From Flavobacteriales bacterium (GTDB taxonomy: Bacteria; Bacteroidota; Bacteroidia; Flavobacteriales_F; PHOS-HE28), in NCBI GenBank assembly GCA_016704485.1, contig JADJAA010000002.1, forward strand, positions 806,001 through 870,000: a stretch of DNA of 64,000 nucleotides, given 5' to 3'. How positions within the stretch are numbered: the first letter of the stretch is position 1; each line of letters opens with the position of its first letter. A program made the translations under genes and the position numbers. The notes beneath the pieces were generated by a model. It saw nothing but the letters and a program-made list of their open reading frames with translations. It was not told the origin of the DNA and did not search any database. Below, in pieces: positions 17,865 through 27,494 of the stretch.

Positions 17865-18821
17865 TCACCGTTTCTCCTTTTCCTTGAAGTATTTACGTAA
17901 TAGGAAATTGCGTTGGAGTGCCCGCAGGTCTTCGTTCAGAAGCAGAGTCGTAGTATCCAAACGCACCATCATCCGGCGCACATCATTGGTCAGCGTTGAG
18001 TCGTTCGTTAGCAGTCGTGCAAGTCCATCTTCGCTTTCCAAATTCTGCGTGAATCGTTCCACGTTACCGATCGCCGAACCAAGGGTATCGGCTGATGATC
18101 GCAGGCGTTCCAGAGTGAGCCTCATTTCGTTCTGGGCATGCTCATCCGCCAGCAATACACCCAACGCTCCTTTGCCTTGCTGTACATCAGTAACGAGTTC
18201 ATTAACGCCGTTAGTAAGCGACTTGGCATTCACTGCGGCAGTGTGTAACTGACCAACGGCATCTTGCAGTATCCTTCCCATCTCTGGATCAGTAAGTGAA
18301 CCCAGCAGATTATCCGGGTCCGCCATACGTGCGGAAAACTTTCGCAGATCATCAGTAATGACCGCCAGATTCTGGTTCGTCCGTTCCAGTGTGCTCAACA
18401 TGGCCTCTGTATCCAATGTAGGGATGGACTGAAGCATGCTCTCGTTGGTAATGGGTTCTCCGGCACCTTCACCTGGAAGCAAGTTCACAAGCTTATTTCC
18501 GATCAATCCATCAGTGCCAATGCTGGCCATTGCATTGGTCCGGATGTGGGCAGTATTCTCTGAACTGATCTGCATAGTGACCAGGACAGTGGTATCGTTC
18601 ACGATCTCGATCGCATCCACGATCCCGACATTGATACCAGCGTACCGTACGTTATTCCCTGCCCGCAAACCGCCGACTTCCCGGAATTCAGCGTGTACGG
18701 TCACGGACCGGGAGAACATCTCCTTGCGCGATCCCATGACGTACAGGATCAGTAATAGGACAGCAGTACCTGCTAGAACGAATACGCCGAGTTTGAAACG
18801 TTGTGATCTCTGTTCGTTCAT
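17865..18821 (-). CDS. mlaD: MlaD-like MCE domain protein
   Basis: Periplasmic lipid-binding subunit of an Mla-type transporter, 318 residues. One N-terminal helix (LGVFVLAGTAVLLLILYVMG) anchors it, followed by the MCE domain (VTVHAEFREVGGLRAGNNVRYAG..., GLIGNKLVNLLPG). The C-terminal half is long, polar and helical, with heptad-like Leu spacing, longer than in E. coli MlaD, as often seen in Bacteroidota. Its ATG overlaps the stop of the ATPase gene by four bases, so the subunits are translationally coupled. Direction of lipid transport cannot be read from sequence. Confidence 0.9.
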   Translation of the reverse strand: MNEQRSQRFKLGVFVLAGTAVLLLILYVMGSRKEMFSRSVTVHAEFREVGGLRAGNNVRYAGINVGIVDAIEIVNDTTVLVTMQISSENTAHIRTNAMASIGTDGLIGNKLVNLLPGEGAGEPITNESMLQSIPTLDTEAMLSTLERTNQNLAVITDDLRKFSARMADPDNLLGSLTDPEMGRILQDAVGQLHTAAVNAKSLTNGVNELVTDVQQGKGALGVLLADEHAQNEMRLTLERLRSSADTLGSAIGNVERFTQNLESEDGLARLLTNDSTLTNDVRRMMVRLDTTTLLLNEDLRALQRNFLLRKYFKEKEKR

Positions 18822-19600
18822 GATAAAGAATCAAAGAAAAGACGAACCACTGGATCAGTGGAACGCATGAGTTCATTGTAGGATCCCTGTGCATAGGCCC
18901 GTCCTTCATGCAGGACAACAACACGATCCGCTGCCAATTTTGCGACGTTCAGATCATGACTGATCAATATCGATGACGTTCCGTAGGCGCGTTGCAGTTC
19001 AAGGATCAATTCCACGATCTCACGTCCGGTTATGGGATCAAGGCCGGTTGTCGGCTCATCATAAAGGACAATATCAGGCCGCATGATCAGCGTGCGTGCT
19101 AGCGCGATCCGTTTCCGCATACCACCTGAAAGTTCATTCGGCATAAGGTCCATGGTATGCAACAACCTCACGTCTTCCAACGCTTTCACCACCCTACTGT
19201 TCCTTTCATTTGCCGGAAGTCCACTCCAATGACGACGCATTGGAAATTCCAGATTCTCCCGAACGGTCATGCTATCGTACAAGGCGTTACTTTGGAAAAG
19301 GAAACCGATCCGTACGCGCATATGATCGAGACGGGTATGATCCATTCCGAGCATATTCTCCCCAAGTACTTCAATGGATCCAATATCAGGTCTCACGATA
19401 CCGATGATGCATTTGATCAGCACGCTTTTACCTGAGCCCGATTTACCAAGCACCATAACGCTCTCTCCTTTATGGACTTCGAGGTCAAATCCCTTAAGCA
19501 CTTTATTCGAGCCGAACGCCTTGTGCAGATCGTGTATGCGTAGGACGACTTCATCGCTTTGGGCAATTCCGGATCCATTCACGTCGGCAATTCGTTCCAT
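18818..19600 (-). CDS. mlaF: MlaF-like ABC transporter ATP-binding protein
   Basis: ATPase of the phospholipid transporter, 260 residues. Walker A is GKSGSGKSVLIK, the signature LSGGMRKRIALARTL, and Walker B IVLYDEPTTGLDP, with the switch His in ISHDLN. The GGMRKR form of the signature and the segment FQSNALYDSMTVRENLEFP are typical of Mla/Ttg2A ATPases. It lies two bases after mlaE and overlaps mlaD. Confidence 0.92.
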   Translation of the reverse strand: MERIADVNGSGIAQSDEVVLRIHDLHKAFGSNKVLKGFDLEVHKGESVMVLGKSGSGKSVLIKCIIGIVRPDIGSIEVLGENMLGMDHTRLDHMRVRIGFLFQSNALYDSMTVRENLEFPMRRHWSGLPANERNSRVVKALEDVRLLHTMDLMPNELSGGMRKRIALARTLIMRPDIVLYDEPTTGLDPITGREIVELILELQRAYGTSSILISHDLNVAKLAADRVVVLHEGRAYAQGSYNELMRSTDPVVRLFFDSLS

Positions 19601-19601
19601 G

Positions 19602-20372
19602 CTAGTTATATCCCAATAGCTCGGTGACCTGCACAGCGATCAGGTCCAAGATAAAGATCAGCAATGAGGCGACTACAACGGCACTATGTGCAGCTTGACC
19701 AACACCGGCGGTCCCTTTTTCCGTGCGAAATCCTTTGTAGCAACCCACGATCCCAATAGCAAAACCGAAGAAGAACGATTTGAAGAATGCTGGCAGGTAA
19801 TCACTGAAAATGAGTGAATCGAATACTTGTTGAAAGAACAAAGGCCAACTGACATCACCTTTAATGTTAACGCCGATATAAGATGCATAAATGGCGATCG
19901 CATCCGCGAACACGACAAGCACAGGAAGCATAAGCGTGGTACTGATAACACGTGTGACCACAAGGTATTTGAACGGGTTGGTACCACTGACCTCCATCGC
20001 ATCGATCTGTTCGGTCACCTTCATGGAACCAAGCTCTGCGCCCATGCTGGAACCGATCTTTCCCGCACATATCAGTGCAGTAATGACCGGGGCGATCTCG
20101 CGCACCACCGAAATAGCAACCATTGCAGGTAGCATGCTTTCCGCCCCGAACCGTTCCAACGTAGGCCTACTCTGAACGGTGAGTACCAATCCCATGATGA
20201 ACGCAGTAACGGCCACCAGAGGCAGGGAACGGTATCCGTTGATGAAGGCTTGCCGCAATAACTCCTCCCATTCCATATTCGGACGGAAAAGTTCGCGAAA
20301 GAACCTACCGGTAAATCGGGCGAGATCACCAACCTCTTCAATGAAAGCGCGAAACGGATAGGAGCCTAACAT
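19602..20372 (-). CDS. mlaE: MlaE-like ABC transporter permease
   Basis: Membrane subunit of the Mla-type transporter, 256 residues. The hallmark segment PVITALICAGKIGSSMGAEL, followed by GSMKVTEQIDAMEV, matches the conserved MlaE cytoplasmic loop. About five or six membrane helices are visible. First gene of the mlaE-mlaF-mlaD operon. No mlaB or mlaC gene is adjacent, a common arrangement in this phylum. Confidence 0.93.
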   Translation of the reverse strand: MLGSYPFRAFIEEVGDLARFTGRFFRELFRPNMEWEELLRQAFINGYRSLPLVAVTAFIMGLVLTVQSRPTLERFGAESMLPAMVAISVVREIAPVITALICAGKIGSSMGAELGSMKVTEQIDAMEVSGTNPFKYLVVTRVISTTLMLPVLVVFADAIAIYASYIGVNIKGDVSWPLFFQQVFDSLIFSDYLPAFFKSFFFGFAIGIVGCYKGFRTEKGTAGVGQAAHSAVVVASLLIFILDLIAVQVTELLGYN

Positions 20373-20456
20373 TACGCCAAGCTACGTCTGATGAAAGATC
20401 AGGAACCTAACGATCGTCAGCCGATAAATGCTTCGGATCATAGCACGCCATACTGT

Positions 20457-21611
20457 CTATAGCTTCACCACTCTTTGAATGGAACTGGTGGAACCTTCCA
20501 GTACATGGACGAGGTAAACACCCTCCGCCTCCAGCGTGAATTCCAGCATGGTTGAAGACGTGACCACTTGCCGTACCACTTGTCCGGTTGCATTCTCGAT
20601 CCTAATTGTACGTATAGTTGGTTGCTCGAAGCGCAGCGTGAAACTGTCCAATGACGGATTCGGCCCTACAGTGAAAGAAGCAGTACTATGCACTTGTTCC
20701 GCCACCCCAACGAATTGGCTCAACGTATATTGATTGAAGAACCGCCAGATCTCTTTACATGCATTTATATCCAAGTTTGTAACACCGACGATGAAGGGTG
20801 CACCCGGCCATGTATGACCACCGCCAATGATTTTGAAGAACTCTACCGAACTGCCAAGGTCTCCACCCGAGTAGACATAGTGTTGTGCGGTACAACCATC
20901 TGTTGTGTTGACATTCGGTACATCGGTGATCACCGGTGTGGCGCTACAATTATTGAACTGGACCCAATGCTGGACCAGATCCTCTATCCCAACGAAACCT
21001 CCTCCTCCGCCATAATTCACCGTAGGATCAGCGGTACCGTGGATCTGCATGACCGGAGTTGGATGCGTGGCGTTGCAAGCTGCTAAACGCGGTGTGATCA
21101 TGGTCCCGGTGACCGAAGCGATCGCCGCAAAACGGTCACTTTGGAAACAGGCCAGATCATAGCTCATGAATCCGCCGTTGCTCATTCCGGTGCTGTACAC
21201 CCGATCCGCTTCGATCGTGTATTGCAAGCTGAGTGTATCCAGCAAAGCAGCAACAAAACCAAGGTCATCCACCTGCCCTAAGCCGAAGGTATCCCAGAAC
21301 CGATTTCCCTGAGGATCCAACGTGCCATTGGGCAGGACAATGATGAAATTGGCAGTGTCCGCGATCGATCTGAAATCGGCGTAGAGGGATTGCTGGAAAT
21401 TATCACTGGTATAGCCATGAAAGTTGAAAACGACCGGAACTGGAGTGCCAGGCTGATAGATCGCTGGTACGTAGATCTTATAATCGCGTTGAAGGCCATC
21501 GTGCATAATGCTGCCATCCATATAGTTCTGGGCAGAACCAATGGATGCGGAGACCATCAGCAGCGAACCAATGGTTAAGCGTGAAAAAGACTTCGAACTT
21601 CTCATATTCAT
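20457..21611 (-). CDS. PHB depolymerase-family esterase with T9SS sorting domain
   Basis: Secreted alpha/beta hydrolase. After a signal peptide (LTIGSLLMVSASIGSAQ) comes PVVFNFHGYTSDN, the oxyanion region; the nucleophile is in GMSNGG and the catalytic His in GGHTWPG. This is the arrangement of the PHB depolymerase / feruloyl esterase (LpqC) family. The C-terminal 75 residues (SFTVGPNPSLDSFTLRF to IQRVVKL) form a type A sorting domain, so the protein should be exported by type IX secretion. ATG at 21611 is chosen; a second ATG at 21605 and an upstream GTG are alternatives. The true substrate (polyester or feruloylated glycan) is not determined. Confidence 0.85.
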   Translation of the reverse strand: MNMRSSKSFSRLTIGSLLMVSASIGSAQNYMDGSIMHDGLQRDYKIYVPAIYQPGTPVPVVFNFHGYTSDNFQQSLYADFRSIADTANFIIVLPNGTLDPQGNRFWDTFGLGQVDDLGFVAALLDTLSLQYTIEADRVYSTGMSNGGFMSYDLACFQSDRFAAIASVTGTMITPRLAACNATHPTPVMQIHGTADPTVNYGGGGGFVGIEDLVQHWVQFNNCSATPVITDVPNVNTTDGCTAQHYVYSGGDLGSSVEFFKIIGGGHTWPGAPFIVGVTNLDINACKEIWRFFNQYTLSQFVGVAEQVHSTASFTVGPNPSLDSFTLRFEQPTIRTIRIENATGQVVRQVVTSSTMLEFTLEAEGVYLVHVLEGSTSSIQRVVKL

Positions 21612-21722
21612 GGGATCTAAGATCATAACAGACACGCCGTTGAAATCGGTCGTTGCTTGGTTTCCCAGCCAAAGTAATGCTGGATCTTATAACTTGAAGC
21701 AGACGCGGCAACTATTACAGAC

Positions 21723-22469
21723 TCAATGAAAGAACTGCATCACTTTACTCCACAGCTTACGGGTCACGAGCAATGGAGGTGCTTGGAATCCATTCAACCG
21801 CCAAGAACGGCGAACTTCAGTATTTGCTTTTAACACGTGTTTGACGCTTCCGTTGCTCATGCCGCCGAGACGGAAACGCACGAGGATCTCCGACAAGTGC
21901 ACTGTGCTGATCTGTTCTTTATACAGCATGCGGAAGAGGATCTCATAATCCGCGGCAATACGCAGTTCTGTCTTGAAATGCCCGAACTTATCATAGGCAC
22001 TTTTGCGGATGAATGTTGCCACGTGAGGAGGCATCCATCCTTCTTTGAACCGGTTCCGGTCGTATGCACCGCTCAACCATGTTCTCTTGATCTTCGAGAT
22101 GTCGCCTTCGTCGACCATGATGATATCACCGTAAACAGCATCAACGTTCTGTTGCTCAAATGCTTTTACCACTTGATCGATGGTCCGTGGTGTCATCAGG
22201 AGATCACCTGCGTTCACGAAACCGATCACATCGCCGGTAGCTCTTGCAAGGCCTTTGTTCATGGCATCGTAGATCCCTTTGTCCGGCTCACTCAATAACA
22301 CATCGATCTTGTTTCCATAAGCGTTCAGAATATCCAGCGTACCATCCGTACTTGCACCATCGATCACGATGAGTTCTATTCCCGGATATTCCTGGCCTAG
22401 AACTGAATCAATGGACTCCGCAATTACTGGAGCCACGTTGCGGCAAACTGTGATCAATGACAGCTTCAT
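21723..22469 (-). CDS. Glycosyltransferase family 2
   Basis: A GT-A fold transferase of 248 residues. It begins MKLSLITVCRNVAPVIAESI and has the nucleotide-sugar motif VIDGASTDGTLD and the DxD-like region FVNAGDLL preceded by DKGIYDAMNKGLARATG. The ISEPDKGIYDAMNKG pattern is common in WcaA/WcaE-like enzymes that add a sugar to a lipid-linked oligosaccharide. It overlaps the acetyltransferase gene by four bases and is the last gene of a four-gene glycan operon. Confidence 0.88.
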   Translation of the reverse strand: MKLSLITVCRNVAPVIAESIDSVLGQEYPGIELIVIDGASTDGTLDILNAYGNKIDVLLSEPDKGIYDAMNKGLARATGDVIGFVNAGDLLMTPRTIDQVVKAFEQQNVDAVYGDIIMVDEGDISKIKRTWLSGAYDRNRFKEGWMPPHVATFIRKSAYDKFGHFKTELRIAADYEILFRMLYKEQISTVHLSEILVRFRLGGMSNGSVKHVLKANTEVRRSWRLNGFQAPPLLVTRKLWSKVMQFFH

Positions 22470-23032
22470 TCCATCACCCGTTCACGCACTGGTTTCGCAG
22501 GATTTCCTTGGTAGATCATATAAGCGTCCAGGTCCTTCGTGGCCACGCTACCAGCGGCCAACACCGCGTGAGTGTGCGCCGTAACTCCTAGTGTGACTAT
22601 CGCACCAGCACCTATCCAACTGCCATCTTCCAACACCACCGGTCTGCTGTAGGTCGGATATTCGATCTTCTTGTAGTCGTGGCTTCCCTGAATGATCATT
22701 GCGCCTTGGCTGATCACCACGTTATTTCCTATGGTAAGTGAGTCCAAGTTATCAAGCCAGACGCGTTGTCCGATCCAGCTATTATTGCCGATGGTCAGCT
22801 TCCATGGGAATTTGATATTGACAGCAGGGTGGATCACTACCCCTTTACCCACCTTGGCGCCAAAGAGCCGCAGCAGCGCAGGTTTTAGCGAGCGGAACGG
22901 GAACATGGGGTTCAAGAAGAACATGGCATTGGTAAAATACCACAATGTTCGCTTAATGAACCCTGCACCAGGATCGAACGTTGCCGTGTTGTCGAATCGG
23001 CTCAAGTCCACTTTCGTTCGTTCGTTGTTCAT
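22466..23032 (-). CDS. WcaF-like sugar O-acetyltransferase
   Basis: Left-handed beta-helix acyltransferase, 188 residues from the ATG at 23032. Hexapeptide repeats are clear: VGKGVVIHPAVNIKFPWKL, IGNNSWIGQRVWL, IGNNVVISQGAMI and DGSWIGAGAIVTLGVTAHTH. The N-terminal FDNTATFDPGAGFIKRTLWY is the signature of WcaF/NodL-type colanic acid acetyltransferases. The start overlaps the upstream GT4 stop by four bases, and the long upstream extension of the frame lies inside that gene, so it is not used. Confidence 0.88.
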   Translation of the reverse strand: MNNERTKVDLSRFDNTATFDPGAGFIKRTLWYFTNAMFFLNPMFPFRSLKPALLRLFGAKVGKGVVIHPAVNIKFPWKLTIGNNSWIGQRVWLDNLDSLTIGNNVVISQGAMIIQGSHDYKKIEYPTYSRPVVLEDGSWIGAGAIVTLGVTAHTHAVLAAGSVATKDLDAYMIYQGNPAKPVRERVME

Positions 23033-24174
23033 CCGCGAAGCATCTTCATCATGCCAACTTTGGTCGTTGGATCCTGCACTTGCGCCATGCCCATGGCATA
23101 TGCGCCTTTGCAAAGATGGTCGAATCCTGCTTGGTCCATATCCACCAGCGTTTGCATGGCCTGTGTGAATTGTACGGGTTGATCCAAAGGGATATCCCAA
23201 CCGGCATGCTTGGCCTGTAGGTCTCTCCACGGAGAAGTATTGGCCAAAAGCAGGGGTAATCCGGTGGTCATTGCTTCGACCATGGTATGGCCGTAGTTAT
23301 CTCCTTCGTTCGGCATGAACAGCGCGTGATGCTGGCCGCTCAAAATACCGAGGACTTGCTCGGAAGCAATTGGACCGTTGTAATTGAACGTGATGTTCTG
23401 CGGCAATGTCTTGATCGCGGCCTCACATTGGGCCCAGTATTCTGCATGATAGACCGGACCGTAGAGGTTGAACACCACTCTACCCTTAACACCACGCAAT
23501 GTTTCGATGATCAGGTGGATATTCTTTTCCGTTGCTATTCGGACCACATTCACCAGATGTGCTTCACCAGCGACCTTGATCCTCATTGGAATGCCGTTAT
23601 CGGACACCTTTCTTGGTAGGTTCGAAACCAAATGGATCTTGCTTGAGCGCCCTATTTGTTTACGGATGCTTTCTGTTTCCTCATCGCTCGTTGCCTGGAA
23701 TTCTACCCCGCTGTATAAGCCAAGGGTACGCGCAATGAACAGGAATGCTTGTTTCTTCAATGCGCCTTGACCGACAGGCCCTGGCAGGAGCATGCCTCTG
23801 GCCACTACTATGCGGCGCCGTTTGCTTCCTCGCGTCAGCCACAAAGGCAAGATGGAATACCAAAATGAGAAGATACCGTTCACATAGATCGCATCCCACT
23901 TTTGTTCCGTAAGTAGCCGTTGCCAAACCTTGCTGCTCGTCTCTTTTTTGGAAGCATACAATACCCGCTCTCCTGTAGGCAGATCTGTCCACTGGTCGGG
24001 AACAATTCCTGGATATGGTTGGGTGTTTGTATAATCGGTATCGGCTGTTACAATGTGGAAGTGGCATTGATCCCCCAAGTGATCCACCATGTTGATCATG
24101 GAACGCACGGGACCACCACCGCGATAGCCAGGCTTATACCAATCCACGAAAACAAGAACGTTAAGCGTATCCAT
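23029..24174 (-). CDS. Glycosyltransferase family 4 (GT-B)
   Basis: A 381-residue GT-B transferase. The N-terminus has VLVFVDWYKPGYRGGGPVRSM, the acceptor-side glycine loop, and the C-terminal half contains FMPNEGDNYGHTMVEAMTTGLPLLLANTSPW, the donor-binding E-x7-E region. Overlaps both neighbours, by 14 bp with the next GT4 upstream and four with the acetyltransferase downstream, so the operon is tightly coupled. The donor and acceptor sugars are unknown. Confidence 0.87.
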   Translation of the reverse strand: MDTLNVLVFVDWYKPGYRGGGPVRSMINMVDHLGDQCHFHIVTADTDYTNTQPYPGIVPDQWTDLPTGERVLYASKKETSSKVWQRLLTEQKWDAIYVNGIFSFWYSILPLWLTRGSKRRRIVVARGMLLPGPVGQGALKKQAFLFIARTLGLYSGVEFQATSDEETESIRKQIGRSSKIHLVSNLPRKVSDNGIPMRIKVAGEAHLVNVVRIATEKNIHLIIETLRGVKGRVVFNLYGPVYHAEYWAQCEAAIKTLPQNITFNYNGPIASEQVLGILSGQHHALFMPNEGDNYGHTMVEAMTTGLPLLLANTSPWRDLQAKHAGWDIPLDQPVQFTQAMQTLVDMDQAGFDHLCKGAYAMGMAQVQDPTTKVGMMKMLRG

Positions 24175-25282
24175 TTCCCATCAATTCAGCAGCCACCTTT
24201 GCCCATTGCGTTGGCCCCCACGTATCGCCTAGTTCTTTGCTCTTGGATCCCATCGCAGCCAGTTCAGCATCTGTAGAATCGATGAACGTGAGCATGGCAT
24301 TCTTCAATTCGACCTTGTTATCCGCAGCAAATGAAGATCCATTCTGCCCAATTTGAAGGAAGCGTTCCGCAGCACGTATTTCACTGCTAAGAGCAAGCGG
24401 AAAACCAGCGCAGGCATGTTCCTGTACAACAACGCCCCAAGGCTCATACGTACTTGGGAGAATGAACACTCCACATTGTCTCAGTACCTCGGGCATGGCT
24501 TCCGGTTGAACGAATCCCATGTGCCGGATCTTGGGATTCTTGCCTGTCGGAGAGTTGGATACTTGATCGAACAATTCCCCGGTCCCCGTGAACCAGAGTT
24601 CCCAATCCTTTGTCCTGCCTTCCTCCGTAAGTTCAGCGAATGCATCACAAAGCAATTGGTGCTTTTTGATGGCAATGTAACGGGCCACGCAGATAAAGCG
24701 GTGAGGCCATTTCTCGGTCCTTTCCTTTAAAAGCTGATCACCTAACGCGAGGAAACGTTCGGTATCAGCAGCATAGAAACCTGTTCGGATATTCTGCTCC
24801 GCAAAACCCAAATTCAGGGCATAGCGCTTCTGGCCTTCACCGGTAACCCAAGCGTGTGAGAAAATGCTCGGGAATAGGATCCGCCCAGCAACGGAAGCTG
24901 CAATTTGTTTGGCATCACCTCTCCATGCGGTGTCGCTGCACATTACGGTAACAGTACCCTTTTTACGCAGTCTTCGGCAGACCTTCAGATAACCCTTATC
25001 GATCCAACCACTGCAAAGAACGAGGTCCGGCTTAAGCTTCAAAGCGAGACTTACGAGTTCATCTGCACCTAATTCCGCGCGTTCATAATGATGGAGGCCG
25101 TGGCCATACTTCAACTGGAAAGGTGCCTCGCTGTTAACAGGCCAATGGACAATGTGCACCTGGGTATTATGGTCGTTCGCAAGCGTTTGAAGGCACCCAA
25201 GCACATACGGTGCAAGTTCCGTATACAGCACAAGCACTTTACGCGGAGCACCTGTCGGGTTTGAAGTAAGAGGCAAAGCCAT
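24161..25282 (-). CDS. Glycosyltransferase family 4 (GT-B)
   Basis: A 373-residue GT-B transferase and first gene of the glycan operon. It has a Rossmann-like N-terminal half and the C-terminal donor site FILPSTYEPWGVVVQEHACAG. RFICVARYIAIKKHQLLCDA is the usual linker between domains. The spare segment GAVVQEHACAGFPLALSSEI fits group 1 enzymes. A TACATTTG box stands 29 bp upstream of the ATG. Specificity is unknown. Confidence 0.87.
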   Translation of the reverse strand: MALPLTSNPTGAPRKVLVLYTELAPYVLGCLQTLANDHNTQVHIVHWPVNSEAPFQLKYGHGLHHYERAELGADELVSLALKLKPDLVLCSGWIDKGYLKVCRRLRKKGTVTVMCSDTAWRGDAKQIAASVAGRILFPSIFSHAWVTGEGQKRYALNLGFAEQNIRTGFYAADTERFLALGDQLLKERTEKWPHRFICVARYIAIKKHQLLCDAFAELTEEGRTKDWELWFTGTGELFDQVSNSPTGKNPKIRHMGFVQPEAMPEVLRQCGVFILPSTYEPWGVVVQEHACAGFPLALSSEIRAAERFLQIGQNGSSFAADNKVELKNAMLTFIDSTDAELAAMGSKSKELGDTWGPTQWAKVAAELMGNGYA

Positions 25283-25310
25283 GGATCGGGATCAAGCCGG
25301 AAAACGTCGC

Positions 25311-25318
25311 CAAATGTA
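25311..25318 (-). promoter_or_regulatory. -7 promoter box TACATTTG for the glycan operon
   Basis: Perfect TAnnTTTG on the minus strand, 28 bp ahead of the first GT4 ATG. It lies in the 78-bp gap to the preceding gene on the same strand. Confidence 0.45.
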
Positions 25319-25360
25319 CCGGATCAGGGAGTTAAGGCGCTGATCAACCTCAGTGAATGA

Positions 25361-26077
25361 CTACGACCGATAACTTTTGATCCGCACGTCCATTATATGT
25401 TTTGGCCTGCGCCCATTTACAAAGCGCGCTCTATAATACCGGACCCAGAGCATAATTAGTGGTGCACCGATCAGCGTAGGCCATATCCATCGCAGCCAAC
25501 TTGGTTCTATGAATTCCATATTCACAACACTAAAAGCAGACAATGTTGCAATGTATCCGGCCAAGAATCCGGTCATGTGTCCATAGAGCCATTCCTGCTT
25601 ATCGTGACTTTTCTTGAAGAAGCGGCTCGTGTTCTTTACAACCAATAAAATTCCAATAGCACCGAAGATGAGGAATATCCAACCTCTTTTGTCGCTGTCA
25701 TTAAAGATCGTGTGCGCGGCTCCCCAAAGAAAAAGCGCAACATTGAACAGGCCTGCCACGCCTTGAAGGATCCAATCCAAACGACCGGCTCGCTGCCCTT
25801 CATGAAGCTTTTTGTGGTACAACGAACGATACCCCGACGCAACGAGGTGAAAGCTGAATATGGCCAACATTGCCATGACCAAGTTGGGGCGGAGAATGCT
25901 CAGAATGATGGCAGTAAAAGTGACCAGCACCATGGAATAAAAGAACAGCTTACCCCAAAGTCTATGCTGGTTGCTTCCTTTTGCAACATACATGGCAACT
26001 GGAGCTACTATCAGCGCAATTATGCCGGCCGCGCCATGAATGGCGAACAATAGGTCTACAACGTAACTTTCCTTCAT
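25361..26077 (-). CDS. Multi-pass membrane protein, DUF2306-like
   Basis: A 238-residue integral membrane protein with seven or so hydrophobic helices. The first two contain FAIHGAAGIIALIVAPVAM and the loop NQHRLWGKLFFYSM resembles the HRxxG loop of DUF2306 proteins, some of which resemble heme-binding membrane proteins. The other helices carry few charged residues. Its ATG overlaps the stop of the larger upstream membrane gene by four bases. Function unknown. Confidence 0.55.
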   Translation of the reverse strand: MKESYVVDLLFAIHGAAGIIALIVAPVAMYVAKGSNQHRLWGKLFFYSMVLVTFTAIILSILRPNLVMAMLAIFSFHLVASGYRSLYHKKLHEGQRAGRLDWILQGVAGLFNVALFLWGAAHTIFNDSDKRGWIFLIFGAIGILLVVKNTSRFFKKSHDKQEWLYGHMTGFLAGYIATLSAFSVVNMEFIEPSWLRWIWPTLIGAPLIMLWVRYYRARFVNGRRPKHIMDVRIKSYRS

Positions 26078-27465
26078 TCATCGGTGTTCAACAACGCTGG
26101 GGAGAGGCGTTCAGGGTGGGTATCAACTATTCTGAAGTACTGTTGCCGAAGCGATCCGATAGAATAGGAAGGCTCAAGATCCAACAAAGATATGTCACGC
26201 TTCTTATTTCCTGATAAGGTCTTATCGGTATGCACAATGACACATTCATTAGGCCCATCGACTGCGCTCAAGAGCAATGTTTCATAAGCGAGTGCCCAAT
26301 GGATATGCAACCCGGCATGATCCAACTCGGCTCCAGATACGATGGCGTTGCGAATGCCTTTCTCTCGGACCTCTCCTACCAGATCATGTATCAGATCGAA
26401 GCGTTCATGGGCGGGCCGAGACGCGAAGGCGATCCCACGGAACTGAATGAATAGGACGACCAGGAATGGCAGAACGGCCCATCGCTGATAGCGCTCAGTG
26501 CTTACACCCAACGCCATCATAAGGGGTAGTGATATGAGCGTCGCCAACGGCAGAAAATTCTTTTCCATCATCATGGCAGCTTCACCAACGGAGTACGTCA
26601 ATACGTTGAGCAGTACATAACCTATGATCGACCCGACGACCACTAGAAGCGTGTACCATTTTTTAGAATATGCGAGAATGCCGATCAATATGGAGAGCAA
26701 AATCCAAGTGGCTAAATAGTGGGTTGTCAACTGCCAAGAATGCCCCACCAGGAATTGTGACGCTGGTAGTTCCAGCAGGTCACTTAAATGGCTCAATCCT
26801 TGACCAGCTGAGGAATACAGCTCTGTTTCATAACTGGACGGTGGGAGTACTACACGAGAAAAAGCACCCCAGAGAATACATAATGCACCGAGAAGTAGAA
26901 CGGTCTTGCGCGCCGAGGTAAGCAACGGAAAGAAAAGCGCTAGAATAAAAAGTGCGATCAAGAATCCCACTGGGTGAACAGTTAATACCAGCACCAATGC
27001 GCCCAGAACCATGGCTCCGTTTACTGAACTGCGCTGACGTTGGTATGGCCCTAACAATGCTCCAGCGAACAAAATTGGATAGCAAAGGAGGTAGTTTGCC
27101 TCCAGCACAATACCGTAAAATGTAAGTCGTGTACAGAGTACTGCTGCCAACGCACACCCCACCGCTAACCAAGGCATTCTCCACAAGTGAGCAAGTACGA
27201 TGAAGATCGTGTATGGCACAAGCACATGTGCCAGCGACGCGACGATCAGTAGCCTATTCAGGTCCACATTGAACGCACGGAGCAATTTTACGATCAACTG
27301 TGGGAACACGGCACTAAAGCGGTGAACTTCTACTTCCACACCACTATTGTTCACCCATTTGAAGATCTGATAGGCAGAATCCACATGGATACAACGCACC
27401 ATGAAATACTTGTATGCAAGTAAGAAAAGACCCAGAAAGAGCAAATGTCCGATCGCAATGAACAA
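26074..27465 (-). CDS. Polytopic membrane protein, GT-C-like
   Basis: A 463-residue protein with about ten hydrophobic helices. After the first helix comes IHVDSAYQIFKWVNNSG and then HRFSAVFPQLIVKLL, an Asp-Ser segment in a periplasmic loop such as GT-C glycosyltransferases use, but no canonical DE pair is seen. The soluble C-terminal part is short and ends in VDTHPERLSPALLNTDE. The family appears to be a conserved but uncharacterised one. It is coupled to the downstream DUF2306-like gene. Confidence 0.55.
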   Translation of the reverse strand: MFIAIGHLLFLGLFLLAYKYFMVRCIHVDSAYQIFKWVNNSGVEVEVHRFSAVFPQLIVKLLRAFNVDLNRLLIVASLAHVLVPYTIFIVLAHLWRMPWLAVGCALAAVLCTRLTFYGIVLEANYLLCYPILFAGALLGPYQRQRSSVNGAMVLGALVLVLTVHPVGFLIALFILALFFPLLTSARKTVLLLGALCILWGAFSRVVLPPSSYETELYSSAGQGLSHLSDLLELPASQFLVGHSWQLTTHYLATWILLSILIGILAYSKKWYTLLVVVGSIIGYVLLNVLTYSVGEAAMMMEKNFLPLATLISLPLMMALGVSTERYQRWAVLPFLVVLFIQFRGIAFASRPAHERFDLIHDLVGEVREKGIRNAIVSGAELDHAGLHIHWALAYETLLLSAVDGPNECVIVHTDKTLSGNKKRDISLLDLEPSYSIGSLRQQYFRIVDTHPERLSPALLNTDE

Positions 27466-27494
27466 GCTGCTCGGAACTATGGAAGTGAGGCGCT